A DNA stretch of 64,000 nt from Neomoorella stamsii (GTDB lineage Bacteria; Bacillota; DSM-521; Neomoorellales; Neomoorellaceae). Under the pieces are notes generated by a model. It saw only the letters and a program-made list of their open reading frames with translations. It was not told the DNA's origin and ran no database searches. Made by a program: the position numbers and the translations under genes. This document shows, piece by piece, positions 54,159 through 62,653 of the stretch (position 1 is the stretch's first letter; the number at the start of each line of letters is the position of its first letter). The stretch is from positions 1 to 64,000 of the forward strand of contig NZ_PVXL01000078.1 in assembly GCF_002995805.1 (NCBI RefSeq). Reading direction: 5' to 3'.

Positions 54159-54968
54159 TCACCTTTCGCATTTTGCTTTACAGACAAAAGTGTACTCTTC
54201 CAGTTCACGGATGCGCGGATTTTCCCCGCAGACAGGGCAATTACGGTTACGTTCGGCCTTTATTTCCCGGAAGCGCATCTCCAGGGCATTGTAGATCAGG
54301 AGCCGGCCGGTGAGGGTTTCCCCAACCCCAAGTAAAATTTTAATTACCTCGGTAGCCTGAATGGCCCCGATGAGCCCCGGTACCGGACCCATGACGCCGG
54401 CTTCCTGGCAGCTGGGCACGGCTCCCGGCGGGGGTGGGTCGGGAAAGATACAGCGGTAACAGGGACCCTGGCCGGGTTTGATGGTCATGACCAGGCCGTC
54501 CCATTGCAGTACCCCGCCTTCAACCATAGTTTTTCCAGTCATGACACAGGCATCGTTTAACAAATAGCGGGTGGGAAAGTTGTCAACGCCGTCGACAATC
54601 ACGTCGTAGTCGCGGATAATAGCTAAAATGTTGTCTTTACCTAAACGCAGCGGGTAAGTATTTATAGTCAGCGCTGGATTTAAGGCCAGCAAGGTTTCGC
54701 GGGCCGATTCCGCCTTGAGCCGTCCCAGGCGGTCGCTATTGTGGAGAATCTGGCGTTGTAAATTGGAAAGGTCTACCCTATCGCTATCGACTATACCTAC
54801 AGTACCTACGCCGGCAGCCGCCAGGTAGTAGGCTACCGGCGAACCAAGACCCCCGGCCCCCACGATCAACACTTTCCCCTGTTTCAGCTTTTCCTGGCCC
54901 CGGCCGCCGACGTTCTTCAGGATAATCTGCCGGCTGTAGCGTTCTATTTCTTCGTTGGTTAAGGCCAT
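54159..54968 (-). CDS. MoeB/ThiF/HesA-family E1-like activating enzyme
   Basis: A 269-residue protein with the ATP site GAGGLGSPVAYYLAAAGVG near 38, the DSDRVDLSNLQRQ motif near 62, and zinc cysteines CYRCIFP and CPVCGEN. It adenylates the C-terminal glycine of small ubiquitin-like carriers such as the one encoded at 52722. First gene of the block 54968-52722. Confidence 0.92.
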   Translation of the reverse strand: MALTNEEIERYSRQIILKNVGGRGQEKLKQGKVLIVGAGGLGSPVAYYLAAAGVGTVGIVDSDRVDLSNLQRQILHNSDRLGRLKAESARETLLALNPALTINTYPLRLGKDNILAIIRDYDVIVDGVDNFPTRYLLNDACVMTGKTMVEGGVLQWDGLVMTIKPGQGPCYRCIFPDPPPPGAVPSCQEAGVMGPVPGLIGAIQATEVIKILLGVGETLTGRLLIYNALEMRFREIKAERNRNCPVCGENPRIRELEEYTFVCKAKCER

Positions 54969-55245
54969 TCTTAGCCCTCCAATCTCGACTAAATATATCG
55001 GTTTATCTTAGATTATAGCAGGGACCAAAAAGGTGGTCAAGACAATTTTTTTTAAATTATACTTAACCCGCGTCACCCCCCTTATTCCCCCCTTTCCCTC
55101 CGCTTCCACTCCGCTTTTGTACCCAATTTCACAATTAAATATAATTTAACTGCCGCACCACCATCTCCTACCTGCTTGCTAAAGGCAACCTGGCAGCTCT
55201 CCTGGTGCTTGAAAAAATCTTCCTGGGATGTTGCCCTAAAACCCT

Positions 55246-55273
55246 TGACGTCTTTTTTAAAACGTAGTATAGT
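55246..55273 (+). promoter_or_regulatory. Promoter of the SAM-riboswitch operon
   Basis: TTGACG (55246-55251) and TATAGT (55268-55273) are 16 bases apart, about 45 bases before the aptamer. Confidence 0.7.
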
Positions 55274-55318
55274 AAACTCATCTATTCCGATTGAATAACT
55301 TAATAAATATGCCAAAAA

Positions 55319-55428
55319 CTCTTATCAAGAGCTGGCGGAGGGACTGGCCCGATGAAGCCCGGCAACCGGCCTGTGGGAACCCAGGTACGGTGCCAATTCC
55401 TGCAGGATTTTCCTGGCAGATGAGAGTT
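55319..55428 (+). promoter_or_regulatory. SAM-I (S-box) riboswitch
   Basis: The conserved pieces are CTCTTATCAAGAGC, GGAGGGACTGGCCCGATGA, GCCCGGCAACCGG, GGTGCCAATTCCTGC and GGCAGATGAGAG. A terminator follows. SAM binding should stop transcription of the two Cys/Met genes downstream. Confidence 0.96.
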
Positions 55429-55434
55429 GAAAAA

Positions 55435-55462
55435 AAGCTCTTCGTCTGCGAAGAGCTTTTAT
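55435..55462 (+). terminator. SAM riboswitch terminator
   Basis: AAGCTCTTCG and CGAAGAGCTT form a 10-bp stem followed by TTATTTTG. It overlaps none of the coding sequence and lies about 25 bases before the start codon. Confidence 0.9.
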
Positions 55463-55487
55463 TTTGTCATGAGGGGAGTTGGATAAA

Positions 55488-56624
55488 ATGCGCCTGGCTA
55501 CAGAGCTGGTCCAGCTGGGAGTAGGATACGATAGTAAAACAGGAGCTATCAGCACGCCTATCTACCAGTCTGCTACTTTCCGTCACCCGGCCCTGGGACA
55601 GAGCACCGGTTTTGACTACAGCCGGACGGGTAACCATACCCGCCAGGTCCTGGAAGAAGGCCTGGCCGGGCTGGAGGGAGGCTGTCGCGCCCTGGCCTTT
55701 GCCTCCGGCATGGCCGCTATTACCGCCGTTCTCTGCCTTTTCCGGCCCGGCGACCACCTGCTAGTCTCTGAAGATCTATACGGGGGTACTTACAGGCTGC
55801 TCAACCAGGTAGCGGTTCCCTGGGGGCTGGAATTTTCCCTTGTAGATACTACTGATCTGGCTGGCCTGGCTGCATCTATAAGGAACAATACGAAAGGCAT
55901 CTTCCTGGAGACACCTACCAACCCCTTAATGAAAATCACCGATATTGCTGCCGTGGTCGCCCTGGCCCGCCGGCGGGGCCTGCTGACTATTGTGGATAAT
56001 ACTTTTATGACCCCTTACCTGCAGCGACCCCTGGAACTGGGAGCGGACCTGGTGGTCCACAGCGCCACCAAATATTTAGGCGGCCACAATGATGTGGTTA
56101 TGGGGGTAGCGATAGCCGCCCGGGAGGACCTCAGCGAAAGGCTGGCCTTTTTCCAGAATACCATCGGCGCTATTCCCGGTCCCCAGGATTGCTGGCTGGT
56201 GATCCGGGGCTTGAAAACCCTGGCCGTACGCCTGGAGCAGGCCCAGGCCAGCGCTTTAGAGCTGGCCCGCTGGCTGGCCGGACACCCCTTGGTGACCAGG
56301 GTTTATTATCCGGGCCTACCCGATCATCCCGGTCACGAAATCTGTAAGAAACAGGCCAGCGGGTTCGGGGCTATGCTTTCCTTTGAAGTCAAGGATGCCG
56401 CCCTGGTGGAGCAGGTTTTACGGCGCTTAAAAATTATTTCCTTTGCGGAAAGCCTGGGTGGGGTAGAAAGCCTGATCACCTTTCCGGAGCGCCAGACCCA
56501 TGCCGAAATCCCTGCCGGGATGCGTCTTAAACTGGGCATCAATGATCGTTTGTTACGTTTATCAGTTGGACTGGAAGATTTGAACGATCTCAAGGCCGAC
56601 CTGGAGCAGGCCCTGGCCTGTTAA
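55488..56624 (+). CDS. Cys/Met metabolism PLP enzyme (cystathionine/O-acetylhomoserine type), first
   Basis: From ATG 55488, with AGGGGAG upstream, 378 residues. PLP-binding lysine is in HSATKYLGGHNDVV; other family landmarks are FDYSRTGNHTRQVLEE near 40, ALAFASGMAAITAVL and ETPTNPLMKITD. The family includes cystathionine gamma-synthase, cystathionine lyases and acylhomoserine sulfhydrylases. Control by SAM points to methionine synthesis. Confidence 0.9.
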   Translation: MRLATELVQLGVGYDSKTGAISTPIYQSATFRHPALGQSTGFDYSRTGNHTRQVLEEGLAGLEGGCRALAFASGMAAITAVLCLFRPGDHLLVSEDLYGGTYRLLNQVAVPWGLEFSLVDTTDLAGLAASIRNNTKGIFLETPTNPLMKITDIAAVVALARRRGLLTIVDNTFMTPYLQRPLELGADLVVHSATKYLGGHNDVVMGVAIAAREDLSERLAFFQNTIGAIPGPQDCWLVIRGLKTLAVRLEQAQASALELARWLAGHPLVTRVYYPGLPDHPGHEICKKQASGFGAMLSFEVKDAALVEQVLRRLKIISFAESLGGVESLITFPERQTHAEIPAGMRLKLGINDRLLRLSVGLEDLNDLKADLEQALAC

Positions 56625-56724
56625 TCTACCGGCCAGGACGAGAAAAGAAGTACCTTACCCTGGGCGGCGGTTTAAAATTACCGCCAGGCAAGCGAGGACT
56701 TTCAAGAAGAGGGGTAAACAAAGT

Positions 56725-57906
56725 ATGCAGAGAGGAACGCGACTCATCCATCACCGCTTATCTATGGATTCTGCCACCGGTGGGGTCAGTATCCCTATCC
56801 ACCAGAGCGTGGTATTTGCCCAGGAGAGCCTGGACCAGCCGGGCGAATATGAATACACCCGTTCCAGCAATCCTACCCGGCGGGCCCTTGAAGAAGCCAT
56901 CGCCGATCTCGAAGGAGGTAATTACGGCTTTGCTTTCGCTTCCGGCATGGCGGCCATTACGGCTGTTTTGAGTCTCTTTGCGACCGGTGACCACCTCCTG
57001 GTATCCCGGGATATTTACGGCGGCACCTACCGTGCCCTGACCAGGGTCTTCCGGCGCTTTGGCCTGGATATCACTTTTGTCGATACTACGGACCTGGAGA
57101 AGGTGGCGGCCCAGATCCGGCCTTCTACTAAAGGGCTTTACCTCGAAACCCCCTCCAACCCGTTAATGAAAATTACCGACCTGGCCAGGGCCGCCGCCCT
57201 GGCCAGGGAACACGGCTTGATAACCATAGCCGACAATACCTTCATGACTCCCTATTTCCAGCGACCTCTGGAGCTGGGAATTGACATCGTCGTCCACAGC
57301 GCCACCAAATACCTGGGGGGCCACAGCGACTGCCTGGCCGGCCTAGCCGTCACCCGGGATGCCGGGCTGGGCCGTGAGCTGGCTTTGTTACAGAACACCC
57401 TGGGAGCAGTCCTGGCGCCCCATGAGTGCTGGCTGATTTTACGGGGCCTCAAGACCTTAAAGGTACGCCTGCTCCAGCAGCAACAAACAGCGACTGTACT
57501 GGCAGGATGGTTACGCAAACAGCCGCAGGTGAAGGTCGTCTACTACCCCGGCCTGGAGGGGCACCCGGGCCGGGAGACGCACTTCCGCCAGGCCGGCGGC
57601 GCCGGGGGCGTACTGTCCTTCCGCCTCTCCACGCCGGAACTGGCCCGCCAGGTCATTAACAATGTCCGCCTGCCGGTAATTGGGTCTAGCCTGGGGGCGG
57701 TGGAAAGCATTATCTCCCTGCCGGCCACCATGTCCCACGGCAGCCTGCCGGGAGAGCTAAAGCGCGAACTGGGGATCACCCCCGACCTGGTGCGGCTCTC
57801 GGTGGGTCTGGAGGAGGCGGAAGACCTGCAGGCCGACCTGGAACAGGCGCTGGCTCTCCCCGCGGGCACAGGTAAAAACAAACTATCGCATTTAAAAAGT
57901 AGTTGA
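56725..57906 (+). CDS. Cys/Met metabolism PLP enzyme, second paralogue
   Basis: A 393-residue paralogue of the gene before it: EYTRSSNPTRRALEEAI near 43, ETPSNPLMKITD, and lysine motif HSATKYLGGHSDCLAG. Two such genes in a row often encode a gamma-synthase and a beta-lyase, which together convert cysteine to homocysteine. I cannot tell which is which. Start ATG has GAGGGG upstream and lies 100 bases after the first gene. Confidence 0.9.
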   Translation: MQRGTRLIHHRLSMDSATGGVSIPIHQSVVFAQESLDQPGEYEYTRSSNPTRRALEEAIADLEGGNYGFAFASGMAAITAVLSLFATGDHLLVSRDIYGGTYRALTRVFRRFGLDITFVDTTDLEKVAAQIRPSTKGLYLETPSNPLMKITDLARAAALAREHGLITIADNTFMTPYFQRPLELGIDIVVHSATKYLGGHSDCLAGLAVTRDAGLGRELALLQNTLGAVLAPHECWLILRGLKTLKVRLLQQQQTATVLAGWLRKQPQVKVVYYPGLEGHPGRETHFRQAGGAGGVLSFRLSTPELARQVINNVRLPVIGSSLGAVESIISLPATMSHGSLPGELKRELGITPDLVRLSVGLEEAEDLQADLEQALALPAGTGKNKLSHLKSS

Positions 57907-57930
57907 CTTAACCAAGGTTAAATTGCCTTT

Positions 57931-58125
57931 TTAAGAAATTAACACCTTGATTTTCGCAAGAACTCCTGCGCTCACGCCTACCGGAGCTGTGCAGGCAAAT
58001 TCGGCTTGACGTGCCTGCCAGTCTAAGCTTTCAACCTGGTCCGCCAGTACAACCCCGGAAACTTCTATGCCTTCAGGTAACGGTTTTGACAACAAAGTCA
58101 AGTGACTTACCCCGGTCAAAAACAT
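57931..58125 (-). pseudogene. Truncated PemK/MazF-family toxin remnant
   Basis: A 64-residue frame with the C-terminal pattern of MazF/PemK proteins: VVLADQVESLDWQARQAEFAC, then LAKIKVLI. Whole members are about 110 residues; the N-terminal half with the active site is missing, and the FTR1 gene stops 4 bases upstream. No antitoxin is adjacent. Probably a dead fragment. Confidence 0.6.
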
Positions 58126-58128
58126 TTT

Positions 58129-59343
58129 TCATGGGTTCGCTGAAGGGGTATGGCCGGAACGGCCAGCCAGGGCCTGCCGCCGCTGGCAGATCACCCCCAA
58201 TGCTGCCGCGGCCAGGAGTATGAATTGGGGCAATAGGGTCTCCCAGGTGGGGTAAATACCCAGGAAATCTATGGCCGGCAGCCCCGGTACAGGCGTAGCT
58301 CCGGCAACACCGGCTTCCTGCAATGCTTTCACTCCATCGCCGGCAAAAACGAATGCTAAATAGTAAAGCAGGAGGCTGGTGCCCAGGAAGAAAGGCTTTA
58401 AAGGTATTTTCAAACTGCCATAGCGCACCAGCAGGAAGATGGCAGCCAGGGCCAGGATTCCCGCCGCAAACCCCAGCCAGACAAGGCCCGCGGCACCAGC
58501 AGCGTTGTTCAGCAGGGCCTGGTAGAAGAGAACGGTTTCCGCCCCTTCGCGGTAGACGGCCAGGAAGGCTGCCGCCCCCAGGGCCAGGGCACTACCGCTG
58601 CTTAAAGACCCCTGGACTTTATCTTCAATATAACGCTGCCAGGACTTTGCCTCGGCCTTACCCACCATCCAGTGGCTAACCGCGAAGAGGACGATGGCCG
58701 CCAGCAGCATGGTCGCCCCTTCCAGGATCTCGTTGCTGGCGCCGCTCAAGCGGAGAACCAGTTGCAGTACGATGGCCGTGACGATACTGGCCAGCACGGC
58801 CAGGCCAGCACTGTAATAAATCGTAGGGATCCGGCGCTGGTTGCCGCTCTTAACCAGGTAGGCGACTATGGCCCCCAGGATCAGGATGGCTTCAAAGCCT
58901 TCGCGCACTAAAATGAGGAAGGAAGAAAGAAAGTTCTCAAGAGGGTTTTGTTGCTGCGGCCCGTCCAGACGGGCAGCATCTTCCCGCAGCATGCCGGTCA
59001 GTTCGGTTATGGCCTGTTCGACCTCGGGTACAGGCACCTGGTTGCCCATGAGCTTTTTTATGTTGCTGAACTTATACTCGAGCAGGGCGGCACGATTGCT
59101 AGAATGTTTGGAAAGGATGGCCCTTTCCAGGCCTTCCTTTTCAAAGAATCCAAAATAAGCCTCATTAACCAGGCCTCTGGCCTTCTCCGCATCTCCCTGG
59201 CGATAGGTATTGAGGGATTGCCGCAGGATACCCTCAATCTTATCGACCACCTTTTCCCATGACGTTGCCGCCTGGCTCGTCTCCTGCCAGGCGAGGATAA
59301 TTACAAATAGTATTAGTAGGACCAATATAACTTTACGTGACAT
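58129..59343 (-). CDS. FTR1-family iron permease
   Basis: I chose ATG 59343, with GGAGGAGGG upstream. About 404 residues: signal peptide, an extracytoplasmic helical domain (about 30-145), then seven membrane segments with the iron-binding motifs REGFEA near 155 and REGAE near 270. FTR1/EfeU proteins import iron. Two Fur-like boxes lie upstream. Confidence 0.92.
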   Translation of the reverse strand: MSRKVILVLLILFVIILAWQETSQAATSWEKVVDKIEGILRQSLNTYRQGDAEKARGLVNEAYFGFFEKEGLERAILSKHSSNRAALLEYKFSNIKKLMGNQVPVPEVEQAITELTGMLREDAARLDGPQQQNPLENFLSSFLILVREGFEAILILGAIVAYLVKSGNQRRIPTIYYSAGLAVLASIVTAIVLQLVLRLSGASNEILEGATMLLAAIVLFAVSHWMVGKAEAKSWQRYIEDKVQGSLSSGSALALGAAAFLAVYREGAETVLFYQALLNNAAGAAGLVWLGFAAGILALAAIFLLVRYGSLKIPLKPFFLGTSLLLYYLAFVFAGDGVKALQEAGVAGATPVPGLPAIDFLGIYPTWETLLPQFILLAAAALGVICQRRQALAGRSGHTPSANP

Positions 59344-59664
59344 TCCGTTCCCTCCTCCAGAGAAGTGTTGCTTCCGGGAATAATTCAACTTCCCGGTGCC
59401 TTGTCCCCCGCTCGCAAGCCTTTAAGCCTTGCGATATTAATATTCATTCTCATTAATATTACATCTTTATCCCCTTCGTAATTACTTTCAAGGCTTTAAT
59501 AGCTCATGTTTAGAATTTCAGGTTACTTGCGAAGCACCTCCATGTTGATAACGATTTTCATTTTCGCCATTATTATACTTTCTTGCCTCTAATAATGTCA
59601 AGTATTCCGGTATAAATTTCTCATATTAATTTAGTCTTGCAGGTACCAAGCCGGTTTTTTAAAC
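59344..59664 (-). promoter_or_regulatory. FTR1 upstream region with Fur-like boxes
   Basis: GATAACGATTTTCATTTTC at 59547-59565 matches the 19-base Fur consensus at 15 positions. A second, looser site, with TAATGAGAATGAATATTA on the minus strand, is at 59438-59456. No gene is visible in this stretch. Confidence 0.6.
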
Positions 59665-59700
59665 CAAAAAAAGCAGGCGCATGCAAGTATGACGCCTGCT
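59665..59700 (-). terminator. Terminator of the 59712-60386 gene
   Basis: AGCAGGCG (59672-59679) and CGCCTGCT (59693-59700) form a stem, followed by a T run on the minus strand (59665-59671). Confidence 0.85.
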
Positions 59701-59711
59701 GATCCAGCAAA

Positions 59712-60386
59712 TTATAATTGCCACTTAAACTCCCGTACCGGCACCCCGCTGAGGTTATTAATGCTTAAAGTTAGCTCCCTGGGGGGTTCATTTCCAGGGG
59801 CCATAAAACGTATCATGCCTTCCGGGTGGTGGCCGTCCCGGTTGACAAATTCCCAGCTACCCGGTCCGGCATCGCGGCCGTTGACCTTTAAGCGTATAGC
59901 CTCGGCAAAGTCAAAGTCCCGTAAATCGCCTGAATGGGTGGTCAAGGCCAGGTTAAATACCAGGTTCGCAGATAGATCCTGCTCCTGTTCCGGAGTCATT
60001 TTCAGACCACGGGCCTGCAGGTATTCCGGTGTCAGCCAGATAACATCAACAGCAACCTCGCCCTGGCTATCCTGGCGTTCATAAAATCCGGCTTCCGCGG
60101 GCCGGCGCACCACCGGCACCTGGCTGTCTGAGGGCTTTTGTTTCTGGCCCGGGTTGGACTCCTGTTTGCTCTGTGGGGCTGTCGCCGGAAGCGAAGATTT
60201 TCTGGTATTAACTTCTTCTCCTGCCCTGGCTCCCCCGGAATTTTCCGGGAGAACAACTGCCCCCCTGTCCTTCTGGAAGCGGGAATCACCACAGCCGGTA
60301 AGGATGACTGCCATCAGGATAAATAAACTGGAGAGGATTATCAAGAAACGGCCTTTATTTTTCGGCATTGCCAATCTTCCCTTCAC
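59712..60386 (-). CDS. Lipoprotein of unknown function
   Basis: A 224-residue protein from 60386 (a start at MPKNKG, residue 7, is possible). Lipobox ILTGC at about residue 32, then a low-complexity linker to about 95. The mature domain (YERQDSQGEVAVDVIWLTPE, NLVFNLALTTHSGDLRDFDF, REWKWQL-like end) resembles beta-sandwich domains of metal-associated lipoproteins but matches no family I can name. It follows the membrane protein gene at 60403 by 16 bases. Confidence 0.65.
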   Translation of the reverse strand: MKGRLAMPKNKGRFLIILSSLFILMAVILTGCGDSRFQKDRGAVVLPENSGGARAGEEVNTRKSSLPATAPQSKQESNPGQKQKPSDSQVPVVRRPAEAGFYERQDSQGEVAVDVIWLTPEYLQARGLKMTPEQEQDLSANLVFNLALTTHSGDLRDFDFAEAIRLKVNGRDAGPGSWEFVNRDGHHPEGMIRFMAPGNEPPRELTLSINNLSGVPVREFKWQL

Positions 60387-60402
60387 TTTAAGTAAGCTAT
60401 CA

Positions 60403-60879
60403 TTATTTTTTCAGCACCCTGGAGGGCCAGATGTTATTTGTGGCTATGAGGCGCAGCATGAGATAAATGCCCAGCAAATTGATGGTTATACCCAACCACA
60501 TGACTGGGTACCGGTATCGTTCCAGGAATATGGCGAAACCTGAAGCGCCGATAACAGGCAACAACTCTCCCAAATGGTGCAGGCAGCAGGCCACCATGGA
60601 AACCGTCGAGGTCCCGGTACCCGAAGCAGCCACAGCACCGGCGCTGCCCGCCCGGCTAAATTTTTGCCAGCGCCGGATATAACTATAAAGGCCTACCTGG
60701 GTTCCAAAACCGGCCGCAATGGCCAAAACATAAAAACGATCCTGGCTTAACAGATCAAGGCTGTGCCGCCATGAACGAGAGCTGAGGCTAACCAGGAAGA
60801 AATAAAAGGCCACCAGGGCCAGGGCTGCTATCAGCCCGACCAGAAACGACTTTAAGCCCGGGTTCTTGCCGTAAATCAT
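60403..60879 (-). CDS. Small membrane protein with CCxHH motif
   Basis: From ATG 60879, with GTGGGGG upstream, 158 residues. Four hydrophobic segments are visible: LVGLIAALALVAFYFFLVSL, FYVLAIAAGFGTQVGLYSY, MVACCLHHLGELLPVIG and VMWLGITINLLGIYLML. The third has Cys-Cys-x-His-His next to a Glu, a plausible metal site inside the membrane. It forms a likely operon with the lipoprotein gene. The function is unknown; metal handling is suggested by context. Confidence 0.6.
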   Translation of the reverse strand: MIYGKNPGLKSFLVGLIAALALVAFYFFLVSLSSRSWRHSLDLLSQDRFYVLAIAAGFGTQVGLYSYIRRWQKFSRAGSAGAVAASGTGTSTVSMVACCLHHLGELLPVIGASGFAIFLERYRYPVMWLGITINLLGIYLMLRLIATNNIWPSRVLKK

Positions 60880-60891
60880 TTCATCCCCCAC

Positions 60892-61290
60892 TTCCTGTTT
60901 TTAGTTCCTCCTTGTTAGTTTCCCTGTCCTCATTATGGAAGAAAAATGTTAGCAATCTGTGCTGAAAGTATAAAGAAAAGGTGAAGTTTTCCCTCTTCCC
61001 GAGCTTTTACATCCTACCCTGGTTATCCCGACCCGGATTACAGCGGTATGCCGGGCATAAAAATTTTACAACAAGGAGGTCATCTTTCAATCTTCCTTCT
61101 TTTTTTCTTCATAATATCTTCATAAAAGTTCGTTGACGCCGGGTGGCCGGGAAAATATAATCGAAGTAGCATTTTTACCCGTAAGGGGTAGGTATTCAAA
61201 CAACTTTATAAAGCAGGGATTTGTAGAAAGTAGCATATAAAATCTTAGGCCGGTAAGTAAAAGACCCAGGCATGAGAAAGGAGTAATACG
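60892..61290. promoter_or_regulatory. Divergent control region with TGAAGA array and TACCC palindrome
   Basis: Minus-strand units TGAAGA, TGAAGA, AGAAGG and TGAAAG lie at 61117-61122, 61106-61111, 61095-61100 and 61084-61089, 11 bases apart. On the plus strand a promoter TTGACG (61133-61138) and TATAAT (61156-61161), 17 bases apart, faces the Lgt gene. TACCC-N5-GGGTA is at 61176-61190, just after the expected start of transcription. Confidence 0.65.
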
Positions 61291-62166
61291 GTGCGGCGGG
61301 TACTTTTTTATCTAGGACCACTACCAGTAAACACTTTCGGTTTTATGATCGCCCTGGGCATCCTGGCAGCCATCTTTATCATTTTACGGGAGGCCAGGCG
61401 GAAAGGTTTAAACGAAGATAAGGTACTTGATTTTACTTTATGGGCCCTTATTTTAGGCATTTTCGGGGCCCGGGTCGGCTATGTAGTTGTTGCCGGCCCG
61501 GCATACTTCTGGCAAAACCCCTTACAATTCTTCCACCTCCAAGATGGCGGCCTTTCCATCCACGGGGCAATTATCGGGGGAATACTAGCGGGCCTTATTT
61601 TTACCCGGCGTTACCGGCTGCCCTTCTGGCGCCTGGCTGATACCGTAGCACCGGGGCTGGCCTTAGGGATAGCTATTGGCCGGGTGGGATGTGACGTCTT
61701 CGGCCGTCCCATGGCCAACGCCTGGCCCTGGGGAGTTATGGTCAACGGGCAACTGCTCCACCCGGCCCAGGTCTATGAGTTCATCCTCGACTACCTTCTT
61801 TTCTTCTACCTCTGGCGGCGGAGGAAAAATGTCGCTTACGACGGCCAGCTCTTTATCCGCTTTATTATCCTCTATGCTACCATCAGGGGAATAGTAGAGT
61901 TTGTCCGTTACAACCCGCCAGTTTGGGGTCCCTTCTCGGTGGCTCACGTGGCCAGCCTGGCCTTTATCATTGTCGCCGCCCTGGCCGGTATAATCCTGAA
62001 GCTACGCCCAGGGCCGCGGGCAAACTCCGGCGCTCCCGGGGCGGCTACCACAGCCGAACTCCGGGGCGTGGGAGCAACTATAGAAGACAGACTTACGGGG
62101 CAACTTTTAGTCCTGGTTTTACTGCTTGGCCTGTCCCTGGCAGCCTTTTATAGCCTGGGGCCGTAA
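61291..62166 (+). CDS. lgt: Prolipoprotein diacylglyceryl transferase-like protein
   Basis: A 291-residue membrane protein from GTG 61291 with AAAGGAG upstream. Lgt landmarks are YLGPLPVNTFGFMIALG, DGGLSIHGAIIGGILAG near 86 and GRVGCDVFGRPMANAWPWG near 130. It has an extra C-terminal part of about 60 residues with one more hydrophobic segment. Lgt attaches lipid to lipoprotein cysteines. The metal-type promoter suggests a specialised copy serving exported metal-binding lipoproteins (inference). Confidence 0.88.
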   Translation: MRRVLFYLGPLPVNTFGFMIALGILAAIFIILREARRKGLNEDKVLDFTLWALILGIFGARVGYVVVAGPAYFWQNPLQFFHLQDGGLSIHGAIIGGILAGLIFTRRYRLPFWRLADTVAPGLALGIAIGRVGCDVFGRPMANAWPWGVMVNGQLLHPAQVYEFILDYLLFFYLWRRRKNVAYDGQLFIRFIILYATIRGIVEFVRYNPPVWGPFSVAHVASLAFIIVAALAGIILKLRPGPRANSGAPGAATTAELRGVGATIEDRLTGQLLVLVLLLGLSLAAFYSLGP

Positions 62167-62254
62167 TAGCGCTGCATCGGAAAACTTGTAGACAGGATAA
62201 AAGGTGCTCTGGTAGAATTCTATTACAGACTTATACAGCGAGGAGGGATCAAAA

Positions 62255-62311
62255 TTGACCAGGAAGCGCTGGATGCTGAGGGCCGTTGCCCATTGCAAAG
62301 AAGGTTGCTGA
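62255..62311 (+). CDS. Possible 18-residue peptide
   Basis: TTG 62255 follows GAGGAGGG at a proper distance. The product ends AHCKEGC and is strongly basic. It could be a leader peptide or small metal-binding peptide; nothing else supports it. Confidence 0.25.
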   Translation: MTRKRWMLRAVAHCKEGC

Positions 62312-62371
62312 ATTTAGTCCCGGGCATGACGTTAAACTGCCCGTTAGTTGAAACCAAGGAGCTGGCCTTCC

Positions 62372-62402
62372 CCTCCCCTACAGGAGGGGAAGGCTTTTTA
62401 AA
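62372..62402 (+). terminator. Terminator between lgt and copA
   Basis: GCCTTCCCCTCC and GGAGGGGAAGGC form a 12-bp stem with a short loop, followed by TTTTTAAA. Confidence 0.9.
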
Positions 62403-62653
62403 ATGCCCCGGGCAACTTCCAGGAAAGGCCAGGAATAAATTTTGTAGTTTTTGTGAAGTTCATTGACAGCATGTGGCCAGTAAAATATAATCGAGGTAAA
62501 GATATACGGGTGGGGGGTAGTTTAAAATGTTGGCCCGGCCACCGACCTGTACGGGAAAGAGACTATTGTACCTCTGGAATGGTACACCCGTTTATAAAAT
62601 TGGCAGGGAAAGGGCAAGGTAGAAGTTGATAATTACTTACCCGGAGGTGAAAG

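Larger units (their letters stand above)
62167..62653 (+). promoter_or_regulatory. Region between lgt and copA: terminator, small frame, promoter
   Basis: Includes a short frame (62255-62311), a terminator (62372-62402) and the copA promoter TTGACA (62463-62468) and TATAAT (62486-62491), 17 bases apart. TACGG-N5-GGGTA (62505-62519) is a degenerate copy of the palindrome at 61176. Confidence 0.65.

Noticed and set aside
55082-55315. A 77-codon minus-strand frame before the SAM riboswitch
   Set aside because: It starts with TTG and overlaps the promoter of the SAM-controlled operon; the product resembles no family I know.
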